This document shows, piece by piece, positions 1 to 4,920 of a DNA stretch of 5,171 nt. The notes below the pieces were generated by a model, which saw nothing but the letters and a program-made list of their open reading frames with translations, ran no database searches and was not told the DNA's origin. Both the position numbers and the translations under genes were made by a program. The stretch's first letter is position 1. The number at the start of each line of letters is the position of its first letter. Source of the stretch: Chloroflexota bacterium (lineage in GTDB: Bacteria; Chloroflexota; UBA5177; JANWHV01); assembly GCA_025450255.1 (NCBI GenBank), contig JANWHV010000290.1:1-5171 (forward strand), written 5' to 3'.

Positions 1-224
1 ATCGAGCCTGGCGTATCATTTTCAGCACCAACGCGGATGAGACCGGCGCCACGGTCTGGGTCATTGGCGACCGCGATGACTCCCCCTGCTATGAGACGGC
101 CAGGCATCGGGTAGAGGCGTTACCGACAGGACAGGCTCAGGCAACCAGCCTCGTGGCGGCGATGTATCAGCTTGGCCGGCGCCAACGGGCCTCCAGGCGG
201 CAGCCCAGGGGAAAGAAGCGGTAG
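1..224 (+). CDS. C-terminal end of a small protein, probably RelE/ParE-family toxin (5'-truncated)
   Basis: An open frame runs from the left edge (first full codon at base 3) to a TAG at 222-224, giving 73 visible residues; the start lies outside the window. The first half reads RAWRIIFSTNADETG, then TVWVIGDRDDSPCYETA, which matches the end of RelE/ParE-superfamily toxins: a 'wRiiy' strand, a variable turn, a hydrophobic 'vwvIG.R' strand, then a Tyr-containing helix. Family members are usually mRNA-cleaving or gyrase-poisoning toxins paired with a small antitoxin. The last 25 or so residues are a Gln/Arg-rich basic tail ending in GKKR, longer than in many family members. The LLM oxidoreductase starts about 35 nt downstream in the same direction, so the two could be co-transcribed. 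The coding frame is well supported because the other two forward frames are stopped early. The toxin assignment rests on a short C-terminal match and could be wrong; no antitoxin is visible. Confidence 0.5.
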   Translation, partial: RAWRIIFSTNADETGATVWVIGDRDDSPCYETARHRVEALPTGQAQATSLVAAMYQLGRRQRASRRQPRGKKR

Positions 225-246
225 TATCAATAGAAACGTGTCGACC

Positions 247-253
247 GGGAGGG
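247..253 (+). promoter_or_regulatory. Ribosome binding site of the LLM oxidoreductase gene
   Basis: GGGAGGG lies just before two consecutive GTG codons at 257 and 260. Spacing is only 3 nt to the first GTG and 6 nt to the second, so the second GTG (260) is the better-placed start. The two starts differ by a single residue. Confidence 0.6.
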
Positions 254-256
254 TTC

Positions 257-1123
257 GTGGTGCGTATCGGCGTCGTATTTCCGCAGCTTGAGATTACCGA
301 GGATCCCGGCGCCGTGCGCGCGTATGCCCAGGCGGCCGAGGATCTTGGCTATAGCCATCTCCTGGCGTACGACCACGTGGTCGGCGCCGACACCAGAACG
401 CGGCCTGACTGGAGCGGCCCCTACGACCTGGCCAGCATGTTCCACGAGCCCTTCGTGCTGTTTGGCTACCTGGCCGGCCTTACCACAACGCTCGAGCTGG
501 TGACGGGTATCCTGATCCTGCCGCAAAGGCAAACGGTGCTGGTGGCCAAGCAGGCGGCGGAGGTCGACGTGCTCAGCGGCGGGCGTCTCCGCCTGGGCAT
601 CGGTATTGGCTGGAACGCGGTCGAGTATCAGGCGCTCGGCGAGGAGTTCGGCAACCGCGGGAAGCGGAGCGAGGAGCAGATCGCGGTACTGCGCGGTCTC
701 TTCGGCCAGGAGTCGTTCACCTTCCATGGCCGTTGGCACACAGTGGAAGCGGCCGGCATCAATCCACTGCCCGTGAAGCGCGCCATCCCGATCTGGCTGG
801 GGGGAGGCGCGGACGCCACGCTACGGCGCGCGGCGGAGATGGGCGATGGGTGGATCCCGCAGATGCGGCCCGACCATACGGCGCGCGCGGCAATCGCCAC
901 GTTGCATGCGTATGCCAGGGAGGCGGGACGCGACCCGAGCAGCATCGGCATCGAGGCGCGTCTCAACTATGCCGGGCAGACTGCCGATGATTGGCGGCGC
1001 GACATAGATGCCTGGCGGGCGCTGGGTGCCACGCACCTATCCATCAACACCATGCGCGCCGGGCTGGGCGGGCCGGATGCGCATATTGAAGCGATCCGGA
1101 GGTTCAAGGAGGCAATCGCCTAG
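257..1123 (+). CDS. LLM-class (luciferase-like) F420-dependent oxidoreductase, TIGR03619-like
   Basis: A complete 288-residue protein of the bacterial luciferase-like monooxygenase superfamily (TIM barrel), starting at GTG 257 or 260 and ending in TAG. Visible family features are the N-terminal strand RIGVVFPQ (3-10), the AxxAEDLGYSHLLAYDHV segment (24-41) lining the active site, the ILILPQRQTVLVAKQAAEVDVLSGGRL-type region (85-111), the strand GIGIGWN (114-120), IPIWLGG (177-183) and GDGWIP (196-201). These are hallmarks of the F420-dependent branch, which performs hydride transfer between reduced deazaflavin F420 and an organic substrate in the cytoplasm. An FMN-using member cannot be excluded because the cofactor is not decided by these motifs, and the substrate is unknown. 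Length is normal for this subfamily (about 280-300 residues). The toxin-like gene ends 32 nt upstream of GTG 257; the gene downstream is convergent. Confidence 0.9.
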   Translation: MVRIGVVFPQLEITEDPGAVRAYAQAAEDLGYSHLLAYDHVVGADTRTRPDWSGPYDLASMFHEPFVLFGYLAGLTTTLELVTGILILPQRQTVLVAKQAAEVDVLSGGRLRLGIGIGWNAVEYQALGEEFGNRGKRSEEQIAVLRGLFGQESFTFHGRWHTVEAAGINPLPVKRAIPIWLGGGADATLRRAAEMGDGWIPQMRPDHTARAAIATLHAYAREAGRDPSSIGIEARLNYAGQTADDWRRDIDAWRALGATHLSINTMRAGLGGPDAHIEAIRRFKEAIA

Positions 1124-1157
1124 CCGGTGGAATATGCTGCCGAGTCCGCCGAATGTG

Positions 1158-1191
1158 GGGCGCCGCTGCCGGTGACGCCACCAGGGCGCCT
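1158..1191. terminator. Possible bidirectional terminator hairpin between convergent genes
   Basis: An outer stem GGCGCC (1159-1164) pairs with GGCGCC (1185-1190), and an inner stem GGTG (1171-1174) pairs with CACC (1179-1182) around loop ACGC. It lies 35 nt past the LLM stop and about 70 nt past the end of the oppositely oriented Uma2 gene, where a shared terminator is expected. There is no T-run on either side, so it is not a canonical intrinsic terminator. The rest of the 1124-1258 gap holds only weaker inverted repeats (GGTGT/ACACC at 1217-1232, ACGTG/CACGT at 1234-1251) and no gene. Confidence 0.25.
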
Positions 1192-1258
1192 ATATGCCAT
1201 CCTGCTAACAGGGCCAGGTGTCCACTCACACCGACGTGCCTGACAACACGTTACAAAA

Positions 1259-1858
1259 TCATTTGTCGGCGGGAGGTTGATTAACGGCGGCAGGAGGCTT
1301 CACTGGTGGCGCTTCGGGTACGTTGGTGCGCCGGTAGAGCGCGGTCATGGGAACGCGTGCGTCGATACTGGTGAGATCGATCTCGTCGCCGGGCCGGTAA
1401 ATGTGGAATACGCCCCATTTGCCGGCGTTGCGCCGGTACACTTCGACCGCTTGATAGTCCGTGTTGACCAGCACGTATTCCTCGACGCTAGGACATTCCC
1501 GATAGTAGGCGAACTTCAGCGTCCGGTCATAGTGTTCCGTGGAGTCGGACAGCACTTCCACCACCACGCGGGGTTCGAACACTTCGGTTTCCTCAGTGGT
1601 CGGTTGATCGCCATCCGCGCACGTTACGACCACATCCGGGTAGGTATAGCGGCTTGCGGAGATTCGCGTTGCAAGGTCCAATGCGTATGCTATGCACGGT
1701 CCATCGCCAAATTGCCCGTTGAGCACGCTCACCACATTCGATGCGATGTGCATGTGCGCGCGCGAACCGCCAGCCATAGCGTAGACGTAGCCGTCGATAT
1801 ATTCGTGCTTCACGTCATGACTGTCGCGCTCCAACGCCCGCCATTCGTCGACGGTCAT
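1259..1858 (-). CDS. Uma2-family (DUF820) PD-(D/E)xK-fold protein; 5' end possibly frameshifted
   Basis: The 199-residue frame starts at ATG 1858 with MTVDEWRALE and ends in TGA. It is a typical Uma2/DUF820 protein, a restriction-endonuclease-like (PD-(D/E)xK) fold abundant in cyanobacteria and Chloroflexota. Family marks are KHEYIDGYVYAMAGGS (17-32), His35 in the following helix, the catalytic-type YPDVVVTC (73-80, Asp75), VVVEVLSDSTEHYDR (98-112, Glu101), Lys115 in LKFAYYR, and EEYVLVNTDYQAVEVYRR near the end. The acidic pair plus Lys is complete, so nuclease chemistry is possible, but the cellular role of this family is not established. The tail (180-199) is Pro-rich. ATG 1858 has no recognisable Shine-Dalgarno; a strong one serves an ATG at 1884 that is one base out of frame. 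Read across that shift, the N-terminus would be MVA-QQSPRRMTVDEW, which looks like relatives that carry several residues before MTVDEW. Start position is therefore uncertain; the family call is not. Confidence 0.88.
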   Translation of the reverse strand: MTVDEWRALERDSHDVKHEYIDGYVYAMAGGSRAHMHIASNVVSVLNGQFGDGPCIAYALDLATRISASRYTYPDVVVTCADGDQPTTEETEVFEPRVVVEVLSDSTEHYDRTLKFAYYRECPSVEEYVLVNTDYQAVEVYRRNAGKWGVFHIYRPGDEIDLTSIDARVPMTALYRRTNVPEAPPVKPPAAVNQPPADK

Positions 1859-1884
1859 CCGGCGTGGCGATTGTTGGCAACCAT
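1855..1884 (-). other. Nine-codon upstream ORF overlapping the Uma2 start (or frameshifted 5' end of that gene)
   Basis: On the minus strand an ATG at 1884-1882, preceded by a good Shine-Dalgarno, opens MVANNRHAG and stops at a TGA (1857-1855) that overlaps the Uma2 ATG as ATGA. It is either a leader peptide that couples translation to the Uma2 frame, or the true start of the Uma2 gene separated from its body by loss of one base between about 1859 and 1881. The second reading is preferred because the in-frame sequence just upstream of ATG 1858 (QQSPRR) looks like Uma2 N-terminal residues. Confidence 0.45.
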
Positions 1885-1890
1885 CGGTAT

Positions 1891-1897
1891 CCTCCCT
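1891..1897 (-). promoter_or_regulatory. Strong Shine-Dalgarno upstream of the Uma2 gene
   Basis: The minus strand reads AGGGAGG, 6 nt before the ATG at 1884 and 32 nt before ATG 1858. Its spacing fits the upstream ATG, not the start of the long frame, and this is what points to a frameshift or to coupling with a short leader. Confidence 0.6.
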
Positions 1898-1903
1898 GGT
1901 TCT

Positions 1904-1909
1904 ATCATA
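1904..1909 (-). promoter_or_regulatory. Possible -10 element for the Uma2 gene
   Basis: The minus strand reads TATGAT, five of six matches to TATAAT, in the 87-nt spacer between the PIG-L stop and the Uma2 ATG. No convincing -35 hexamer lies 16-19 nt upstream, and initiation about 7 nt downstream would fall almost on the Shine-Dalgarno, leaving a very short leader. The alternative is read-through transcription from the PIG-L gene. Confidence 0.25.
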
Positions 1910-1945
1910 CGTCCCCGCGGCGTGCTCAGTGTAGGTACGACCTGA

Positions 1946-3097
1946 TTAACATGGGTCAGTTGTATCTTCTGCGCGCGTCACCGGCACGGGAACCGCGACG
2001 AAGCACTCGCGGCCAAACAGGTCGTGGAGCAACGCGGGTGGGAAGTGCTCCGGCCTGATCGGGTATTGCGTACGGTGCTCGGCGAGGGCGGCGAGTTTCT
2101 GGTCCAGTCGGTCCGCGACATCGATACAGACCGGCCCCTCCAGGCTATGCTCCTCGCCGACCACGCCCACCGTGGCCTCGGTCAGGCGCGCCTCTGCCCC
2201 TCGGCCTGCGAATGCGGTCGGCGTCTCGGCGGAGAGCACCAGGCAGGTTACCGCCTCAGTCGCAACCACTGAGGCGCTGCGCGGTCTGCCGTGTGCCACC
2301 GAGAGCTCGCCGAAGAACTCACCGGCCGCCATCCGCCGCAGCACGCGTCGCGTCCCATCAACCTCTTCCCGTACGACTTCCACCCCGCCGGAAAGGATCA
2401 GGTACAGACTCGCGCCCAACTCGTCCTGCTCGACAATGGAGAACCCCTCTGGGAACCACTGCACCCGCGGCCTGTCGCGCGCGAAGCCAAGCACGGTGGC
2501 GCCCTCCGCAAGGAGCGTGAGGCCATGAGCGAACTCCGCCGAACCCTGGAAACGCCTGCCTTGTGCCACCAGCCATCCAGCCAGTTGCTTGGAGAGCAGC
2601 AGGCCGCGGCGCGGGAAGTGGCTGTAGTAGAGTGCTGTCTGCTTTGACGAGTTGGCGGTGCCTGCCCATGCGCGGGTGGTCGCGGCGCTGATCGCCACAT
2701 GATCGGGATGCCCGTAGCCACCGTCGGGGCCGAATGTTATCACGGCATCCGGCGAGAAGTCCTGGATGATCGCCGCCACGTCGGACGCCAGGCGTTCCGG
2801 CTCGACATCCTGTAGCGCGCCGTCCAGGTAGTCGGGGCAGTACGCCTGCCCAACGCCTAGCCGCGTACAGGCCTCCTCTAGCTCCCGCGCGCGTACCGCG
2901 CCGAGCGTGCGGCGCGTGGCAGCGCGCGGGTCACGGATCTGGCCGGCCTGGCCCCGTGTTGCCGACACGACCAGCACCTCGGCGCTCGCAGCCGTGTAGT
3001 GGGCCAGTGTGCCGCCGGCACAGAACACCTCATCGTCTGGGTGCGCAAATATGCCCAGGATTCGCGGATGGTCACTCGTTATGGCATACTCCGGCAT
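1946..3097 (-). CDS. PIG-L (LmbE-like) deacetylase with an apparently inserted cyclic-nucleotide-binding domain
   Basis: From ATG 3097 the protein has 383 residues and ends in TAA. The N-terminal part is a PIG-L/LmbE metal-dependent N-deacetylase: ILGIFAHPDDEVFCAGGTL (13-31) holds the AHPDDE motif (His19, Asp21, Asp22), SATRGQAGQ (45-53) is the family's 'TRGE.G' region, and GPDGGYGHPDH (123-133) gives the third zinc ligand, expected at His133. These enzymes hydrolyse N-acetyl groups on sugar or thiol-glycoside substrates (MshB, BshB, PIG-L); the substrate here is unknown. Residues about 210-298 form a cNMP-binding domain: LYLILSGGVEVV (231-242), then the phosphate cassette GEFFGELSVAHGRPRSASV (259-277) with Glu264 and Arg273 at the canonical nucleotide-contacting positions. 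The tail (324-369: CIDVADRLDQKLAAL, HRTQYPI, LFGRECF) resembles the normal C-terminal end of PIG-L proteins, so the sensor seems nested. A start at ATG 3124 (nine residues longer) is possible; neither start has a clear Shine-Dalgarno. Further extension to 3283 would run through hairpins and adds low-complexity Arg-rich sequence. Confidence 0.9.
   Translation of the reverse strand: MPEYAITSDHPRILGIFAHPDDEVFCAGGTLAHYTAASAEVLVVSATRGQAGQIRDPRAATRRTLGAVRARELEEACTRLGVGQAYCPDYLDGALQDVEPERLASDVAAIIQDFSPDAVITFGPDGGYGHPDHVAISAATTRAWAGTANSSKQTALYYSHFPRRGLLLSKQLAGWLVAQGRRFQGSAEFAHGLTLLAEGATVLGFARDRPRVQWFPEGFSIVEQDELGASLYLILSGGVEVVREEVDGTRRVLRRMAAGEFFGELSVAHGRPRSASVVATEAVTCLVLSAETPTAFAGRGAEARLTEATVGVVGEEHSLEGPVCIDVADRLDQKLAALAEHRTQYPIRPEHFPPALLHDLFGRECFVAVPVPVTRAEDTTDPC
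2204..2470 (-). other. Cyclic-nucleotide-binding domain encoded within the PIG-L gene
   Basis: This segment corresponds to residues about 210-298 of the PIG-L protein. It shows the beta-roll pattern WFPEGFSIVEQDELGASLY, ILSGGVEVV, then FGEL...RPRSASVVA and a closing strand TCLVLS. The Glu and Arg that bind the cyclic phosphate and ribose are both present, so ligand binding is plausible. No helix-turn-helix follows, which rules out a CRP-like regulator. Boundaries are estimated by eye. Confidence 0.8.
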
Positions 3098-3172
3098 CTC
3101 GATTTCTTGCTTTCTTGGGTGCATATCACTCGATATAGAGTTGTAGCTGATCGTGCGTAGCGACCAGGACGA

Positions 3173-3203
3173 CCCCGCCCCAGAGAGGACCCTGAGGGCG
3201 GGG
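3173..3203. other. Strong GC hairpin in the FAD-oxidase/PIG-L spacer
   Basis: CCCCGCCC (3173-3180) pairs perfectly with GGGCGGGG (3196-3203), extended inward by CAG/CTG (3181-3183 with 3192-3194) past one bulged A, leaving an 8-nt loop. It lies about 75 nt before the PIG-L start and 127 nt past the FAD-oxidase stop on the minus strand. It could end transcription of the upstream gene or sit in the PIG-L leader. There is no T-run after it on the minus strand. Confidence 0.4.
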
Positions 3204-3239
3204 CCGCTGTCGTGCGCCGCCCGATCAGCACGGCGTCTG

Positions 3240-3265
3240 GTGCCTCGACGTGTCCGTCGGGGCAC
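3240..3265. terminator. Hairpin downstream of the FAD-oxidase gene, candidate terminator
   Basis: GTGCCTCGACG (3240-3250) pairs with CGTCGGGGCAC (3255-3265) over 11 positions with one wobble and a 4-nt TGTC loop; on the minus strand the wobble becomes a C-A mismatch. It lies 65 nt past the FAD-oxidase stop. A smaller GCCC/GGGC hairpin (3276-3287) lies between the two. With no T-run, termination is only inferred from position and stem strength. Confidence 0.35.
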
Positions 3266-3329
3266 ATCCCCTGGAGCCCGCACGGGCGCCTCGCAGCCTC
3301 CCCCTGCGCGTCATTCGGTACAGGCGCAA

Positions 3330-4736
3330 CTACGCCTTTGGCTTGATGTTTTGATTCGTGTGGAAGAGATTGGTGGGGTCGTGGGCGGCCTTGATCTGTG
3401 CCAGGCGCGCGTAATTCTCTCGATACGCAGCCTTGACGTTGTCCTCGCCCTCATCCATGATCATGTTCACGTAGGCGCCGCCGGCCGAGTGCGGGTGGAG
3501 CGCCAGCCAGTAGTCCTTCGCCCACTGGATCATGCGTTCGTTGTTGGCCGGGTTGGGATCGACGCCCGCAATCACCTCGGCGAAGTTGGCGTCGCGGAAG
3601 CTGAACGCCGTATCGTTCCTGCCGGCCCGCTGTGCCGCGCCGTTTATGGGGTAGATGTGCATCGTCGAGTGCATAGTCGGCAGCTGGGCGCCGTACTTTG
3701 CGTGCAGATCGATCGCCGCGTCGCTCAAGTCCTTGAAGAAGTCGGCCTTCCAGTACCACTGCAAGCCGGCTGGATACAGTGCATCGAACAGACTCTGCAG
3801 TACCGGCCAGGGGATGGGACCCGCGAAGTCCACCGCCGGTGGGCTGAACGCACGAATCGCCTTGAACGCTTCCTCGGCCTGGTCGAGCGGGCCGGTGTAA
3901 CACCACACGACGGCGCACATCTTGGTGAGGTGAAACTGCTCCGGGAACGGTGGCGCGGGCGGCACCGTAACGAATGCGAACCAGCCGTTGATATTCTCGG
4001 GCGCGGCCAGGATGAAGTCGCGCCAGAAGCGCATCACGTCCTGAGCCATTTCCAACGGCCACAACATCGGTCCTCCATAGACTGTGCCGATCGGATGCAA
4101 GCGGAACAGGAACGAGGTCACAACGCCGAAGTTGCCGCCGCCGCCGCGTACGGCCCAGAACACGTCGGTGTTTTGCTCCGCGTCGGCGGTGACAAACGTG
4201 CCGTCGGCCAGCACCATGTCCACGCCAAGCAGGTTGTCGAGCGTCAGGCCGAGGGTGCGCGAGAGGTAGCCGATGCCGCCGCCCAGCGTCAGGCCGCCTA
4301 CACCGGTCGAGGAGACGAACCCGCTCGGCGTCGCCAGGCCGAAGGGGTGGGTCGCGTGATCGACATCGCCCCAGACGCAGCCGCCCTCGACCCGCACCGT
4401 ACGATTGGCTGGATCGACGCGGATGCCCTTCATGCGCGACAGGTCGATCACCACCCCGTCGTCGCAAGTACCCAATCCGGCGCCGTTGTGCCCGCCGCCC
4501 CGGACGGCGAGGGTGAGTTGGTGCCGGCGGGCGAAATTGACGGCGTTGATCACGTCTGCCACGTCGACGCAGCAGGCAATGAGCGCCGGTCGCCGGTCTA
4601 TCATGCCATTGTATACTTGGCGGACGTGCTCGTAGCTCGCGTCTCCCGGTTGTACTAGCTCGCCGCGTATGCGCGACCGGAGGTCCTGCACTGCAGCGGC
4701 GTCTATCGTGACAGTGCTCGGCGCCTGTGTGGTCAT
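3330..4736 (-). CDS. FAD-binding oxidoreductase of the PCMH/VAO superfamily with C-terminal BBE domain
   Basis: A 468-residue secreted-or-cytosolic-type oxidase without a visible signal peptide. The start ATG 4736 is chosen over ATG 4793 because it has a strong Shine-Dalgarno 5 nt upstream and begins at the usual position before the FAD domain. The FAD-binding PCMH domain spans about 40-220: PALIACCVDVADVINAVNFA (50-69), VRGGGHN (78-84) with His83 as the predicted covalent flavin attachment, VDPANRTVRVEGGCVWGDVD (107-126), STGVGGLTLGGGIGYLSR (143-160), DMVLADGT (173-180) and FWAVRGGGGNFGVVT (193-207). The C-terminal BBE segment NYARLAQIKAAHDPTNLFHTN with QNIKP (441-466) is canonical. Relatives oxidise alcohols, sugars or alkaloid-like amines using O2 and release H2O2; the substrate here is not predictable. 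At the position of the second flavin-linking Cys of bicovalent members there is Val141, so only the His bond is expected. Length is normal. Confidence 0.92.
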   Translation of the reverse strand: MTTQAPSTVTIDAAAVQDLRSRIRGELVQPGDASYEHVRQVYNGMIDRRPALIACCVDVADVINAVNFARRHQLTLAVRGGGHNGAGLGTCDDGVVIDLSRMKGIRVDPANRTVRVEGGCVWGDVDHATHPFGLATPSGFVSSTGVGGLTLGGGIGYLSRTLGLTLDNLLGVDMVLADGTFVTADAEQNTDVFWAVRGGGGNFGVVTSFLFRLHPIGTVYGGPMLWPLEMAQDVMRFWRDFILAAPENINGWFAFVTVPPAPPFPEQFHLTKMCAVVWCYTGPLDQAEEAFKAIRAFSPPAVDFAGPIPWPVLQSLFDALYPAGLQWYWKADFFKDLSDAAIDLHAKYGAQLPTMHSTMHIYPINGAAQRAGRNDTAFSFRDANFAEVIAGVDPNPANNERMIQWAKDYWLALHPHSAGGAYVNMIMDEGEDNVKAAYRENYARLAQIKAAHDPTNLFHTNQNIKPKA

Positions 4737-4741
4737 GTTTG

Positions 4742-4748
4742 TCCTCCC
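4742..4748 (-). promoter_or_regulatory. Ribosome binding site of the FAD-oxidase gene
   Basis: The minus strand reads GGGAGGA, 5 nt before ATG 4736. This fixes the start there and excludes the in-frame ATG at 4793, whose extra 19 residues show no family similarity. Confidence 0.75.
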
Positions 4749-4800
4749 ATGTGTGCTGCTCGTGATGCCTACCACCTGAAGGGTTGGAGGCACGAAAGCA

Positions 4801-4827
4801 ATAATAGTAGCGTTAGCAAAGCGTTAG
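4801..4827 (-). promoter_or_regulatory. Candidate promoter/operator: -10-like TATTAT preceded by tandem CTAACGCT repeats
   Basis: The minus strand carries CTAACGCT twice (4827-4820 and 4816-4809) with an 11-nt period, then TATTAT (4806-4801, five of six matches to a -10). The repeats fill the spacer and -35 region, no good -35 hexamer is present, and the FAD-oxidase start is 65 nt downstream. Tandem sites one helical turn apart next to a poor -35 are typical of activator-dependent promoters such as those of OmpR/PhoB-type regulators. The regulator is unknown. The 4831-4842 stretch just upstream, CGTACCGATACG, has palindromic CGTA/TACG arms. Confidence 0.35.
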
Positions 4828-4856
4828 GTTCGTACCGATACGTACTCAGAGATCAC

Positions 4857-4873
4857 GACGGGGGTCTGCCGTC
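4857..4873. terminator. Weak hairpin downstream of the PKD-protein gene
   Basis: GACGG (4857-4861) pairs with CCGTC (4869-4873) around a 7-nt loop, about 50 nt beyond the stop of the PKD-domain gene on the minus strand. The stem is short and no T-run follows on that strand, so this is only a positional candidate. Confidence 0.18.
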
Positions 4874-4920
4874 TTTGTGGGCAGGGTGAAGTAGTGGGAA
4901 ACTCCTTGCCCGGCATGGCG

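Noticed and set aside
227..739. 170-codon minus-strand frame opposite the LLM oxidoreductase
   Set aside because: The plus-strand frame encodes an unmistakable LLM protein across the same bases; the antisense frame shows no domain pattern.
1277..1945. 222-codon plus-strand frame opposite the Uma2 gene
   Set aside because: It is antisense to a well-matched Uma2 gene, with no recognisable motif; it is a shadow of GC-rich coding sequence.
3129..3140. CTCGATATAGAG near-palindrome as promoter of the PIG-L gene
   Set aside because: It contains a 4-of-6 match to a -10 (TATATC on the minus strand) but no -35 at suitable spacing, so it was not listed as a feature; if real it would favour the 3097 start.
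3098..3283. N-terminal extension of the PIG-L protein by 62 residues
   Set aside because: The extra residues are Arg-rich and low in complexity, cover a strong GC hairpin, and family members begin close to the AHPDDE strand; the start at 3097 (or 3124) is more natural.
3153..4658. 501-codon open frame on the plus strand, opposite the FAD oxidase
   Set aside because: It lies antisense to a clearly recognisable FAD-oxidase gene, runs through the intergenic hairpins and has no family motifs; its His/Val/Arg/Ala-rich composition is what the complement of a GC-rich gene gives.
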